Positions 45,375-53,835 of a stretch of 64,000 nucleotides of DNA are shown one piece after another. The notes under the pieces are model-generated. The model saw nothing but the letters and a program-made list of their open reading frames with translations, was not told the origin of the DNA and did no database searches. The stretch comes from Pseudomonas cavernae (GTDB taxonomy: Bacteria > Pseudomonadota > Gammaproteobacteria > Pseudomonadales > Pseudomonadaceae), in NCBI RefSeq assembly GCF_003595175.1, contig NZ_CP032419.1, positions 3,472,001-3,536,000 on the forward strand, given 5' to 3'. How positions within the stretch are numbered: position 1 is the first letter of the stretch; each line of letters begins with the position of its first letter. Position numbers and translations under genes: made by a program.

Positions 45375-46625
45375 ATGAGCGCAATGCGTCGTCCGCTTCT
45401 CTATTCCATCGTCCGCGGTAGCCTGGTCCTGCAGATCCTCATCGGGCTGTGCGCCGGCATCGCCCTGGCCCTGCTGTGGCCAGCCGCCGCGCTGAAGGTC
45501 GCGCTACTCGGCAAGGTGTTCGTCACCGCGCTGAAGTCGGTGGCGCCGATCCTGGTGTTCGTGCTGGTGATGGCCGCCATCGCCAACCATCGCCAGGGCC
45601 AACAGACCCACATCCGCCCGATCCTCGCCCTCTACGCCATCGGCACCCTGGCCGCAGCGCTGGTCGCGGTGGTCGGCAGCTTCCTGTTTCCCTCGCACCT
45701 GGTACTGGCCGCTCCGGACAGCGGCATCACCGCGCCCGGCGGCATCGCCGAAGTGCTGCAGGGCCTGCTGCTCAGCGCGGTGGCCAACCCGGTGCAGGCG
45801 CTGATCGACGCCAACTTCATCGGCATCCTGGCCTGGGCCATCGGCCTCGGCTTCGCCATGCGCCAGGCCGGCGAGAGCACCCGCACCCTGCTCGGCGACC
45901 TGGCCCACGGCGTCTCGCTGATCGTCAGACTGGTGATCCGCTGCGCGCCGCTGGGCATCTTCGGCCTGGTCGCCGCGACGCTCGCCGAGTCCGGCTTCCA
46001 TGCGCTGTACGGCTACCTGCACCTGCTCGCCGTGCTGCTCTGCTGCATGCTGTTCGTCGCCCTGCTGGTCAACCCGCTGATCGTGTTCTGCAAGATTCGC
46101 CGCAACCCCTACCCGCTGGTGTTCACCTGCCTGCGCGAAAGCGGCATCACCGCCTTCTTCACCCGCAGCTCGGCGGCCAACATTCCGGTCAACCTGCAGT
46201 TGTGCGAGCGCCTGGGCCTGCACGAGGACACCTATTCGGTGTCGATTCCGCTCGGCGCGACCATCAACATGGCCGGCGCAGCGATCACCATCACTGTGCT
46301 GACCCTGGCCGCGGTGCACACCCTGGGCATCCAGGTCGACCTGGGCAGCGCCCTGCTGCTCAGCCTGATCGCCTCGATCAGCGCCGCCGGGGTGTCCGGC
46401 GTGGCCGGCGGCTCGCTGCTGCTGGTGCCGCTGGCCTGCGGGCTGTTCGGCATCTCCAGCGAGATCGCCATGCAGGTGGTGGCGGTCGGCTTCATCATCG
46501 GCATCCTCCAGGACTCGGCGGAAACCGCGCTGAACTCCTCGACCGACGTGCTGTTCACCGCGGCGGGCTGCATGGCCGCCGGGGAGAGCGAGGAGCTGTC
46601 GCAGCAGACTGTTACGGAGGAGTGA
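45375..46625 (+). CDS. sstT: Sodium/serine-threonine symporter SstT, 416 aa
   Basis: DAACS-family transporter with eight helices and re-entrant loops. SstT markers: [127 protein letters not shown]. It imports serine and threonine with sodium. GAGG lies upstream of the ATG at 45375. The upstream 387-bp region carries an Anr box and a candidate small RNA, so low oxygen might affect its expression. Confidence 0.95.
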   Translation: MSAMRRPLLYSIVRGSLVLQILIGLCAGIALALLWPAAALKVALLGKVFVTALKSVAPILVFVLVMAAIANHRQGQQTHIRPILALYAIGTLAAALVAVVGSFLFPSHLVLAAPDSGITAPGGIAEVLQGLLLSAVANPVQALIDANFIGILAWAIGLGFAMRQAGESTRTLLGDLAHGVSLIVRLVIRCAPLGIFGLVAATLAESGFHALYGYLHLLAVLLCCMLFVALLVNPLIVFCKIRRNPYPLVFTCLRESGITAFFTRSSAANIPVNLQLCERLGLHEDTYSVSIPLGATINMAGAAITITVLTLAAVHTLGIQVDLGSALLLSLIASISAAGVSGVAGGSLLLVPLACGLFGISSEIAMQVVAVGFIIGILQDSAETALNSSTDVLFTAAGCMAAGESEELSQQTVTEE

Positions 46626-46696
46626 CGGCGCGCCAATCCGCCGGCTAGCCGGGCAGATCCTTGCGACTCCCTGGCTGGCGCCGTTGCCGGCAGGGA

Positions 46697-47641
46697 CTAG
46701 ATGGGCTGACGCCCGTTGACTTCGACGGTGATGTGCACCAACTCCTCGTGCACGCGCAAGCGCTCCTTGAAATAGTCGGGACTGCTGGCGCCTGAGGTGA
46801 CCAGGCTAACGATGCAGGCGTATTTGCCTTTGCCGACCCGCCAGACATGCAGGTCGCTGATCTGCACCGGTATCGGGCAGGCTTCGATGACTTCCCGGAT
46901 CTCCGCCACCACCGGCGCATCCATTTCCGCATCGAGCAAGACGCGCCCGGTCTCGCGCAGCAATCCGTAAGCCCAGGACGCCACCAGACCGGCGCCGACT
47001 ATCCCCATGACCGGGTCGAGCCAGCTGGCGCCCCAGTACTTGCCACCGATCAGCGCCAGAATGGCGAGCACCGATGTGGCCGCATCCGCCATCACGTGCA
47101 GATAGGCGGAGCGCAGGTTCAGATCATGGTGATGGTCATGATGGTGGTGATGCCCATGAGCGTCATGACTGTGGCTATGGCTATGGCCGCCCCTGAGCAA
47201 CCAGGCGCAGGCCAGATTGACCAGCAGACCGCCGATGGCGATGGCGATGGCTTGGTCGTAATGGATCGGCGACGGCGCGATCAGCCGCTCGACGGATTGA
47301 TAGAGCATCAAACCGGCGACCATGACCAAGGCGATGGCGCTGGTGTAGCCGCCCAGCACCTCGATTTTCCAAGTGCCGAAGTTAAAGCGCTGGTCATGGG
47401 CAAAGCGCCTGGCCGCGGCGTAGGCCGCAACCGACAAACCGAGCGCCAAGGCATGGGAACTCATGTGCCAACCGTCGGCGAGTAGCGCCATCGAGTTGAA
47501 GAACCAGCCCCCGGCAATCTCGGCGACCATCATTACGGCAGTGAGGACAACCGCCCAGAGGGTGTTCCTCTCGGCTAGCGGGTTCCCCTCATCAAACACA
47601 TGAGAGTGGCTCCAGGCCTCGGTAGAAGCTGCAGGCGACAT
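46697..47641 (-). CDS. dmeF: CDF-family metal efflux protein, DmeF type, 314 aa
   Basis: Cation diffusion facilitator with six helices. Metal-site residues HxxxD-type: SMALLADGWHMSSHALALGLS and SAYLHVMADAATSVLAI. A His-rich cytosolic loop (about residues 152-172) separates helices 4 and 5, and a C-terminal cytosolic domain has VRISDLHVWRVGKGKYACIVSLV-like strings. The DmeF subgroup exports Co and Ni (also others). It is divergent from dmeR, with a perfect RcnR-type operator at 47671-47689 between. Confidence 0.9.
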   Translation of the reverse strand: MSPAASTEAWSHSHVFDEGNPLAERNTLWAVVLTAVMMVAEIAGGWFFNSMALLADGWHMSSHALALGLSVAAYAAARRFAHDQRFNFGTWKIEVLGGYTSAIALVMVAGLMLYQSVERLIAPSPIHYDQAIAIAIGGLLVNLACAWLLRGGHSHSHSHDAHGHHHHHDHHHDLNLRSAYLHVMADAATSVLAILALIGGKYWGASWLDPVMGIVGAGLVASWAYGLLRETGRVLLDAEMDAPVVAEIREVIEACPIPVQISDLHVWRVGKGKYACIVSLVTSGASSPDYFKERLRVHEELVHITVEVNGRQPI

Positions 47642-47670
47642 TTGATACCGTCCAGTGAGAAATCACGAAA

Positions 47671-47689
47671 TATACTATACCCCAGTATA
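47671..47689. promoter_or_regulatory. DmeR/RcnR-type operator
   Basis: TATACT-ATACCCC-AGTATA between divergent dmeF (47641) and dmeR (47715). The AT-rich arms around a C/G-tract match the TACT-G6-N-AGTA form of RcnR-family sites, with a shorter C-tract. Confidence 0.75.
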
Positions 47690-47714
47690 TATTCATCACT
47701 GCCCAGGAAGACCA

Positions 47715-47990
47715 ATGGCACATACCATTCACGAAAAAAAGCGCTTGCTGACGCGCATTCGCCGCATCAAAGGGCAAGCAGAGGCCCTGGAAAAGGCCCT
47801 GGAGCAAGAGGCTGAATGTATTGCGGTGCTTCAGCAGATTGCCGCGATCCGCGGGGCCGTGAACGGCTTGATGACCGAGGTGCTGGAAGGGCACATCCGC
47901 GAACACCTTGGACCGGAAGCCATCGCCCCGGAGCAACGCAAGGAAGATCTGGAGCAAGTGCTTTCGGCACTGCGCTCCTACCTCAAGTAA
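47715..47990 (+). CDS. dmeR: RcnR/FrmR-family metal-responsive repressor, 91 aa
   Basis: All-helical CsoR-like repressor. Ligand positions match RcnR exactly: H3, C35, H60 and H64 (MAHTIHEKK; EAECIAV; EGHIREHL). FrmR-type formaldehyde sensors share C35 and H60 but not this H3/H64 set, so a Ni/Co sensor is more likely. Start at 47715 gives the family length of about 90. It lies divergent from dmeF and presumably represses both genes until metal binds. Confidence 0.92.
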   Translation: MAHTIHEKKRLLTRIRRIKGQAEALEKALEQEAECIAVLQQIAAIRGAVNGLMTEVLEGHIREHLGPEAIAPEQRKEDLEQVLSALRSYLK

Positions 47991-48139
47991 CCACCGCAGC
48001 AAACCGCCTCGCAGTTACAGGCCGGTCGAACCGCAACCCCTCGCCCCGCGACCTTTTCCCCGCCCCCACTTACACTAAGCAGAGGCGGTGGGCAGGCTCG
48101 AGCCTTCCCGAAAAGCCCTACTGCCTCGAAGGAGCCTCG

Positions 48140-48664
48140 ATGAACAAAGCCAGTTGGTTGGCGGTGCTATTGTTGGCCGGCCAGGCCCCTGCGGTTTGGG
48201 CGGCCACGGTGCTCAAGTGCGTGGACCGCAACGGCAATATCACCTTTACCCAGGCCACCTGCCCGCCCGAGCAGACCCTGGATGCGGTGATGCAGCCGCA
48301 CAACGAGGCCCCGAGCGGCAGCGGCGAGCCCGTGCCGCTGGCCAAGCCGCGGCCGCCAGAACCTGAACCGCAAGAACCGCCGCCGCTACCGCCCGCCAGC
48401 ACGCCGAGCGAACAACCGGTGGTGCAAGACGAGGACCGCTATCAAGACGACTACGACGAGGGTGCCGAGTATTACGACCCGGACTACGTCCACCGCCCAA
48501 GGCCCTATCGCAATCACCAGCGCCCGTACCCACCGCCTTATCCGCACCCGCTACCACCGCCCCACCCGGTCGAGCCGCCGCGACCGCAGCCCAAAGGCGT
48601 GGGTGCGCCACGCAATGCGCTAAAGCACACCGGGCCGCAACTCGAGGAAGAGCAGATGCGCTAA
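48140..48664 (+). CDS. Secreted DUF4124-type protein with Pro-rich tail, 174 aa
   Basis: GAAGGAGCCTCG precedes ATG 48140. Signal peptide MNKASWLAVLLLAGQAPAVWA, then the DUF4124-like core ATVLKCVDRNGNITFTQATCPPEQ with two Cys. From residue 60 onward the chain is Pro/Glu-rich, then Tyr/Asp/Pro/His-rich (YQDDYDEGAEYYDPDYVHRPRPYRNHQRPYPPPYPHP), surely unstructured and possibly wall-spanning. The stop codon TAA is the first three bases of a MITE-like repeat. Function unknown. Confidence 0.8.
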   Translation: MNKASWLAVLLLAGQAPAVWAATVLKCVDRNGNITFTQATCPPEQTLDAVMQPHNEAPSGSGEPVPLAKPRPPEPEPQEPPPLPPASTPSEQPVVQDEDRYQDDYDEGAEYYDPDYVHRPRPYRNHQRPYPPPYPHPLPPPHPVEPPRPQPKGVGAPRNALKHTGPQLEEEQMR

Positions 48665-48807
48665 GAACCTGTTTCGGATCTCGCGAGCTAGAGTCAAACA
48701 AGGTAAAAACGGCTGAGGAAGCGGAGTTTACGAGTTGTAAATGAGCATTCCGAAGCCGTTTTTAACGCCGTTTGGCCGACGCGCAGCAGATCCGAGACAG
48801 GTTCTTA
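48662..48807. mobile_element. MITE-like repeat, copy 3 (146 bp)
   Basis: Ends TAAGAACCTGTTTCGGATCT ... AGATCCGAGACAGGTTCTTA. The interior closely follows the copy at 21849 (GAGGAAGCGGAGTTTACG, TTGTAAATGAGCATTCCGA, GGCCGACGCGCAGCAGATCC). The left end overlaps the stop codon of the upstream gene. Confidence 0.8.
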
Positions 48808-48925
48808 GGCGCGGCAGAACCGCTGACGCACTCGCCTCACGCGATCGCCAGCCACTTGCCGGTGTCATCGCCACGCAACTCGGGCTAGCCTAAGGCTCCT
48901 TTTCCCCCCGCAAACGGATGCCGCC

Positions 48926-49582
48926 ATGCCCACCGACTCCCCCAGCCCGTTCAGCCAGGAACCCCTGAGTGCCGTCGAAGTGCGCATTCTCGGCTGCCTG
49001 ATCGAGAAGCAGGCGACCACCCCGGAAAGCTACCCGCTGACCCTCAATGCCCTGCAACTGGCCTGCAACCAGAAGACCAGCCGCGAACCGGTGATGAACC
49101 TCGATGCCGGGCCGATCGGCCAGGCGCTGCGCCGCCTGGAGGGGCGCGAACTGGTGCGTTTGCAGATGGCCAGCCGCGCCGACCGTTGGGAACAGCGCGT
49201 CGACAAGACCCTGGAACTGGTGCAGCCGCAGTTGGCGCTGATCGGTCTGCTGCTGCTGCGCGGCCCGCAGACCATCGGCGAACTGCTCGCCCGCAGCAAC
49301 CGGCTGTACCAGTTCGAGGACGGCGAGCAGGTCCAGCACCAGCTGGAGCGCCTGAGCAGTCGAGGCCTGGCCACCCTGCTGCCACGTCAGAGCGGCCAGC
49401 GCGAGGATCGTTACATGCACCTGCTGGGCGACCCGTCCGACCTCGATGCCCTGCTTGCCGCCCGGCAGAGTGAGGTGACATCCAGCGGTAGCAACAACGC
49501 CGATCACGAGGAGCGTATTCAAGCCCTGGAAGCGCGCGTGGCGGAGTTGGAGGAAAAGCTGACGCAGTTGCTTGGGGACTAA
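48926..49582 (+). CDS. YceH/DUF480 family protein, 218 aa
   Basis: Two winged-helix-like domains: [44 protein letters not shown] and [47 protein letters not shown], matching DUF480/YceH over the full length. The family is widespread in proteobacteria with no fixed role. The tail ends in a coiled coil ([19 protein letters not shown]). The stop falls before a 397-bp region of palindromes. Confidence 0.92.
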   Translation: MPTDSPSPFSQEPLSAVEVRILGCLIEKQATTPESYPLTLNALQLACNQKTSREPVMNLDAGPIGQALRRLEGRELVRLQMASRADRWEQRVDKTLELVQPQLALIGLLLLRGPQTIGELLARSNRLYQFEDGEQVQHQLERLSSRGLATLLPRQSGQREDRYMHLLGDPSDLDALLAARQSEVTSSGSNNADHEERIQALEARVAELEEKLTQLLGD

Positions 49583-49664
49583 CGGCCTTTGCGCCGCGCG
49601 CAACGCCGGTCCGAACCCCTGACACCGGGAATAACAACCCATCTGGGGCGGGCTCCAGGGCACA

Positions 49665-49706
49665 GCCCCCTCACCCTAACCCTCTCCCGACGGGAGGGGA
49701 CTGGCC
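49665..49706. repeat. CCCTCTCCC-type palindrome
   Basis: CCCCCTCACCC...CCCTCTCCCGACGGGAGGGG. Belongs to the GGGAGAGG family also seen at 30030-30150, 53660, 61103 and 62571. Confidence 0.55.
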
Positions 49707-49775
49707 GGAGCTGCGTTCATGCACCGCGCCCATGTGGGCGCCACGGACAACTCTCTCTCCCTTCGGAAGAGCTTC

Positions 49776-49846
49776 GTAGGATGGGTTGAGCCTGCGATAC
49801 CCATCGAACCGCCATGATGGGTATCGCTGCGCTCAACCCATCCTAC
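49776..49846. repeat. GTAGGATGGGTTGAGC palindrome
   Basis: Complete inverted repeat of about 29-bp arms, GTAGGATGGGTTGAG...CTCAACCCATCCTAC, with an 11-bp ACCCATC/GATGGGT inner stem. Same family at 53771, 58391 and 59888. The gap 49583-49979 holds only these repeats. Confidence 0.75.
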
Positions 49847-49979
49847 AGGCTGCGGCTATCGTCACATGCCGCACCGGCTCAGGCCGATGAATCAGCCTCG
49901 CTGCGACATTTCGTCACCGGCTCGCGAGCGGCCATGCATTGCCCCTAGAATGCTCGGCTCTTCCCTGCCTACCGCCGCC

Positions 49980-51137
49980 ATGAAAGATTCCGACGCCTCA
50001 CTGCTGGACTGGCTGAAACGCTTCCGCCCGATCTCCCTCAACACACCGCCGCGCGAATGGCTGCGCGCGGCGCTGGGCGCCTTCTGCGGGGTGCTGCTGG
50101 CCGTGCTGGCCTGCACCGAGGTGTTCGGCCTGGAGGTCGCCCTGCGCGTGGCAGCGCCGCTGGGTGCTTCGGCCGTGCTGCTGTTCGGCGTGACCAGCAG
50201 CCCGCTGGCGCAGCCCTGGTCGATCTTCGGTGGCAATCTGGTAGCGGCACTGATCGGCGCCAGCGCCGCGCACTGGATCGACCACACACTGCTCACTGCC
50301 TGCGCCGCCATGGGCCTGACCATCATCGTCAGCTTCGCCCTGCGCTGCCTGCATCCGCCGAGCAGCGCGGTGGCGCTGATCATGGTGCTGTCCGGGCCGC
50401 CGCTCAGCGACCTCGGCCTCGGCGCGGTGCTGCCGGTGCTGCTCAGCTCGGCGGTGCTGCTGACGGTGGCGCTGCTGTACAACAACCTCAGCCGCATGCC
50501 CTACCCGCGCCAGCCGGTCAAAGTCAGCCAGCACCAGACCGCCGACCTGCCGCCGAGCCAGCGCCTGGGCTTCACCCCGGGCGATCTCGACCATGCGCTA
50601 GAAGACTTCGGCCAGTACCTCGACATCACCCGCGAGGATCTCGAGCAGCTGATCCACCACACCGAGCAGCACGCCCTGCGCCGCAGCATGGGCGAGATCT
50701 GCGCCGCCGACATCATGTCCCGCGATGTGCAGACGGCGCGCCCGGACACCTTCATCCAGCACGCCTGGCAGATGCTCAACGAGCACCACCTCAAGGCCCT
50801 GCCGGTGCTCGACAAGCAACGCCAACTGGTCGGCATCGTCACCCTGGTGGACCTGCTCGGCCACTTTCAGCTTGAGGGCAACAGCCTGTTCCAGCGCCTG
50901 AAATACCTGCGCGGCACCAAGTTGCGGGCAATCATGTCGCAGCCGGTGATCAGCGTGCGGCCGCACACCCACCTGGTCGAGCTGGTGGCCCTGCTGTCCG
51001 ATCAGGGCCTGCACTACCTGCCGGTGGTGGATGACGGCAACCATCTGGTGGGCATCGTCAGCCAGACCGACCTGATCGCCGCGCTGTCCCAGCGCTGGCT
51101 TAAGCATCTGCTGCAGCAGCGGGTGGCAACGGCCTAA
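49980..51137 (+). CDS. HPP-family membrane protein with two CBS domains, 385 aa
   Basis: HPP domain with about five helices in residues 20-170 (LGAFCGVLLAVLACTEVFGL, RVAAPLGASAVLLFGVTSSPLAQPWSIFGGNLVAALIG, RCLHPPSSAVALIMVL with the HPP motif) and a CBS pair (about 245-380: CAADIMSRDVQTARPDTFIQHAWQML..., LRAIMSQPVISVRPHTHLVELVALLSDQG). HPP proteins in plants and cyanobacteria take part in nitrite transport; the CBS pair suggests adenine-nucleotide sensing. Start at 49980. Its TAA stop coincides with a MITE end. Confidence 0.9.
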   Translation: MKDSDASLLDWLKRFRPISLNTPPREWLRAALGAFCGVLLAVLACTEVFGLEVALRVAAPLGASAVLLFGVTSSPLAQPWSIFGGNLVAALIGASAAHWIDHTLLTACAAMGLTIIVSFALRCLHPPSSAVALIMVLSGPPLSDLGLGAVLPVLLSSAVLLTVALLYNNLSRMPYPRQPVKVSQHQTADLPPSQRLGFTPGDLDHALEDFGQYLDITREDLEQLIHHTEQHALRRSMGEICAADIMSRDVQTARPDTFIQHAWQMLNEHHLKALPVLDKQRQLVGIVTLVDLLGHFQLEGNSLFQRLKYLRGTKLRAIMSQPVISVRPHTHLVELVALLSDQGLHYLPVVDDGNHLVGIVSQTDLIAALSQRWLKHLLQQRVATA

Positions 51138-51160
51138 GAGTCTGTCTCGGATCTGCTGCG
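51135..51160. mobile_element. Solo MITE end
   Basis: TAAGAGTCTGTCTCGGATCTGCTGCG matches the end of the 21849 and 48662 repeats. No partner end follows within the 60 bp to the next gene. It begins with the stop codon of the HPP-CBS gene. Confidence 0.55.
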
Positions 51161-51222
51161 ATCGGCGGGCTTCACCCGCCCTGCTCCTGCACCCGCACAG
51201 ATGGCCGGCGGGGTCGCCGCTG

Positions 51223-52086
51223 CTAGCGTGCCAATGGCATCGGCACGCAGAGAATGTCGCGTTGCAGCTCGCTCAACAGGGTTTCCGCGACGCTGCCGAG
51301 CATCATCTTCTTCAGCCCGCTGCGCTCGTGAGTGCCGATCACCAGCAGGTCGGGGGCGAGTTCCTCGGCCAGTCGCTTGAGCACCACCACCGAAAAGCCT
51401 TCCTCGATCCGTACCTGAGCGGCCGGCAGTTCCAAGCGCTGCTCGCGCAGGAAGCGCTGCAGGCGCGCCTCGATTTCGGCCTCGGCCGCCTGCGTGCCGC
51501 GGGCGAGGGTTTCGCCGTCGCTGCCGGCAAACAGCTGTTCCCCTTTGACGAAAGCGTCGAACACGTGCACGACGTTCACCTCACTGCCTTCCAGCAGGCC
51601 CAGTTCACGACAGGTCTGCACGGCCAGGGCGGAACAGCGCGACAGATCGGTGGCCAGCAGCAGGCGCTGGTAGTCCGTCTCCGGCGTGGCGCCGACCCGT
51701 AGCACCGGCAGACGGCTGCTGCGGATGATCCGCTCGGTGCTGGTACCGGTGAAAATCTCGCGCAGCAGGCTCTTGCGGTGCATGCCCAGCACCAGCAGCT
51801 GGCAGCCGCTGCCCACCGCCGTCTCACTGACGGTCTGCTCGATGTCGCCGACCAGCACCAGTACCTGCGGGCGCCGCCCGGCGATCAGCGCCAGGCCCTC
51901 GACGCGGTTTTCCAGCAGTTCGCGGGCATCGCTGAGGCGCCGCTCGATCAGCGCCCGCGGACCGTCATCATCCACCACATGCAGCAGCGTCCAGTCGCAG
52001 GCGAAGCGCCGGGCCAGCAGGGCAGCGCGCTGCACCGCGCGATCCGAACGGGCAGAAAGGTCGGTTGCCACCAGTAGTCTGTTCAT
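51223..52086 (-). CDS. Tandem universal stress protein (UspA x2), 287 aa
   Basis: Two UspA domains: MNRLLVATDLSARSDRAVQRAALLARR with GSGCQLLVLGMHRKSLLREIFTGTSTERIIRSSRLPVLRV, and YQRLLLATDLSRCSALAVQTCRELGLL with APDLLVIGTHERSGLKKMMLGSVAETLLSELQRDILCVP. The G-x2-G-x9-G-S/T nucleotide motif is seen in the second (GTHERSGLKKMMLGSVA) and varied in the first. AGGTG precedes the ATG at 52086. Tandem Usp proteins in Pseudomonas often respond to low oxygen. Confidence 0.92.
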   Translation of the reverse strand: MNRLLVATDLSARSDRAVQRAALLARRFACDWTLLHVVDDDGPRALIERRLSDARELLENRVEGLALIAGRRPQVLVLVGDIEQTVSETAVGSGCQLLVLGMHRKSLLREIFTGTSTERIIRSSRLPVLRVGATPETDYQRLLLATDLSRCSALAVQTCRELGLLEGSEVNVVHVFDAFVKGEQLFAGSDGETLARGTQAAEAEIEARLQRFLREQRLELPAAQVRIEEGFSVVVLKRLAEELAPDLLVIGTHERSGLKKMMLGSVAETLLSELQRDILCVPMPLAR

Positions 52087-52181
52087 CTGCGTCACCTCGC
52101 TCGCGTCCGTTGGCTAGTGCTGGCGTTATTCCACCGCAGGCAAAGCCCGGAGCTGTTCATACAAGTCAAGCCGCAGTCCAC

Positions 52182-52442
52182 TTAGAACCTGTCTACGATC
52201 TGCTGCGCGTCAGTCAAACTGCGTTGAAAACGGCTTCGGAAGCCGCTTGCGGCTAACGCACTTTAGTGCGGCCCCGAAGGGGCGAGCGAAGCGAGTCATG
52301 CTCATTTACAACACGTAAACTCCGCTTCCTCAGCTGTTTGATTCGCTACGCTCACCCTGCGGACCAGCCTGCGGCTGTTACTCCGCTTCGCTACGTTGCG
52401 CCTTGTTTGACTCTAGCTCGCGAAATCGTAAACAGGCTCTTA
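52182..52442. mobile_element. MITE-like repeat, copy 4 (261 bp, enlarged)
   Basis: Ends TTAGAACCTGTCTACGATCT ... AATCGTAAACAGGCTCTTA. Right half carries the family interior in inverted orientation (CGTAAACTCCGCTTCCTCAGC, CCTTGTTTGACTCTAGCTCGCG), with about 120 bp of extra palindrome-rich sequence (GGGGCGAGCGAAGCGAGTC, GCTACGCTCACCC) between. Confidence 0.7.
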
Positions 52443-52542
52443 GGCCGCCTAGGCTGACTCTTGCAGCGCGGCAGCCAGGGCGATGCTCAGCAACATCCTG
52501 TCGAACGGCTACGAATGCGCTGTGCTCAATGGCCAGGTGGCG

Positions 52543-52682
52543 CCCGATGCTGGATGCCGGCAGGCTCGACCCGCCGCAGCTGATCATCCAGCGCTTCGCC
52601 TTCGCCGCGGCGCTCAAGGCCCATGAGCTGTTCGGCAAGGCCGCGGGCAGCCGGGCGCTAAGGTGATCCTCGACATGGCCTG
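52543..52682 (+). pseudogene. Alcohol dehydrogenase remnant, C-terminal end
   Basis: MLDAGRLDPPQLIIQRFAF then AAALKAHELFGKAAGSRAL matches the last 40 residues of zinc-dependent alcohol dehydrogenases (GRLDP-QLI--RF------A---FG-AA---ALKVI). A lost base at CTAAGG breaks the frame; the other frame then gives KVILDMA and a stop. The catalytic body is missing. It sits in the 719-bp gap 52087-52805 after MITE copy 4; the remainder to 52805 holds nothing recognisable. Confidence 0.6.
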
Positions 52683-52805
52683 AGCTGTAAACCGGATGGC
52701 TATCGGCGCCCGTTTCGTAGGGGGCTCTCGCCGCAGGCAGTGCACCATCGTAAGCCCAGCCGGTGCATTGCTCTAGCGGGCGAATGACAGCCTACGCAGG
52801 CACCC

Positions 52806-53039
52806 TCAGGAGTTCTGCTTGCGCAGCTCCGCCAACCGCGCCGTCAGCGCCTCCAGCTCCGGAATCGCGGCCTCCGGCAGGCGCCGCAGCACGCCCTGGG
52901 TCACCCGCATCTGCCGCAGGAAGCGCCGGCACCTCCAGCACAGCGCCAGATGCGCACGCACGCTGATACGCTCGCGCAGGCGCAACTGCGCGTCGAGATA
53001 GTCGCTGGAATGGGCCACCAGTTCCTTGCAGCTCAACAT
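52806..53039 (-). CDS. Zinc-finger anti-sigma factor, 77 aa
   Basis: The HxxxCxxC zinc motif is present as H30, C34 and C37 (RAHLALCWRCRRFLRQM), in the short ZAS-like helical fold of zf-HC2 anti-sigma proteins. There is no membrane helix, so it would act in the cytosol. Its ATG overlaps the stop codon of the sigma factor gene (ATGTTGA), the usual coupling of sigma and anti-sigma. The last part is a coiled helix (ELEALTARLAELRKQ). Confidence 0.85.
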   Translation of the reverse strand: MLSCKELVAHSSDYLDAQLRLRERISVRAHLALCWRCRRFLRQMRVTQGVLRRLPEAAIPELEALTARLAELRKQNS

Positions 53040-53635
53040 TGGCCGGTCTCCTCGAAGTGCTCCAGAGTGGCAAACACCTTCAGGCGCGCGCGGTGCAGCA
53101 ACACCCGGACATTGGAGAGGGAAAGGTCCAGAAGATTACAGATCTGCTGCAACTCCAGACCCTGCCGCTCGCGCAACAGCAACACGCTGCCCTGCAACTC
53201 GGACAGGCTGCCCAGGGTCTTTTCCAGGCATTCGCGCAGCTCGTCCTCGGCCAGCAGCGCCTCGGGCGAATCCTCGTGCCAGGCCGACGGCGGGCTCTGC
53301 CAGTGGCCGTCGGCGGCGAAGCGCTCGGCGCCGATGTTGCCGTGCGGGCCTGGCAGGTCATCGAGCAGCACCTCGCGACGGTGGTGTTTGAGGCGGGATT
53401 TGGCGGAATTGGCGGTGATGGTCAGCAGCCAGGTTTTCAGGCTGGAACGGCCCTGGAAGCCGTCGAGATTGCGCACCACGGCGAGCCAGGCGTCCTGCAC
53501 CACTTCGTCGGCATGGCGCGCACCGACGATGGCGTAGGCCACTGCGCGCATGGCGCCCTGGTAGGCGCCGACGAGCTCGACATAGGCCTGCTGCTCGCCG
53601 GCGAGCAGGCGGGGCAACAGGTCGGCGTCGGTCAT
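53033..53635 (-). CDS. ECF RNA polymerase sigma factor, 200 aa
   Basis: Sigma2 region (AYVELVGAYQGAMRAVAYAIVGARHADEVVQDAWLAVVRNLDGFQGRSSLKTWLLTITANSAKSRLKHHRR) and sigma4 region (CLEKTLGSLSELQGSVLLLRERQGLELQQICNLLDLSLSNVRVLLHRARLKVF), with an extended linker of about 50 residues. Start at 53635 has GGGGA six bases upstream. Order sigma, anti-sigma and FabH2-like gene upstream recalls the PA3285-PA3286 region of P. aeruginosa. Regulon unknown; lipid or envelope stress is a guess from the neighbour. Confidence 0.92.
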   Translation of the reverse strand: MTDADLLPRLLAGEQQAYVELVGAYQGAMRAVAYAIVGARHADEVVQDAWLAVVRNLDGFQGRSSLKTWLLTITANSAKSRLKHHRREVLLDDLPGPHGNIGAERFAADGHWQSPPSAWHEDSPEALLAEDELRECLEKTLGSLSELQGSVLLLRERQGLELQQICNLLDLSLSNVRVLLHRARLKVFATLEHFEETGQC

Positions 53636-53659
53636 GGGCATCCCCGGGTTTGCTTTCTA

Positions 53660-53762
53660 TCTCCCCTCTCCCACTCGTGGGAGAGAGGCCGGGGGAGACA
53701 GACAACAGCGGCCCTCTCCCCAATCCTCTCCCGCCTTTCTTTTACGAAGCAGGGGGAGAGGG
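53660..53762. repeat. GGGAGAGG palindrome block
   Basis: CTCCCCTCTCCCACTCGTGGGAGAGAGG and CCTCTCCCCAATCCTCTCCCGCC...GGGGGAGAGGG. Same family as the interior of the 29991 MITE. Confidence 0.6.
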
Positions 53763-53770
53763 AGCAGACC

Positions 53771-53834
53771 GTAGGATGGGTTGAGCGCAGCGATCAGCCC
53801 GCAACTATGGGTTTCGCTCACTCACCCCATTCTA
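53771..53834. repeat. GTAGGATGGGTTGAGC palindrome
   Basis: GTAGGATGGGTTGAGCGCAGCGAT...TCACCCCATTCTA, a decayed member that ends one base from the stop codon of the FabH2-like gene. Confidence 0.6.
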
Positions 53835-53835
53835 G

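Noticed and set aside
52403..52542. Start of an 87-codon frame running out of the MITE into the alcohol dehydrogenase remnant
   Set aside because: Its first 45 codons lie in repeat and unrelated sequence; only the last part has homology, and that is a broken remnant.
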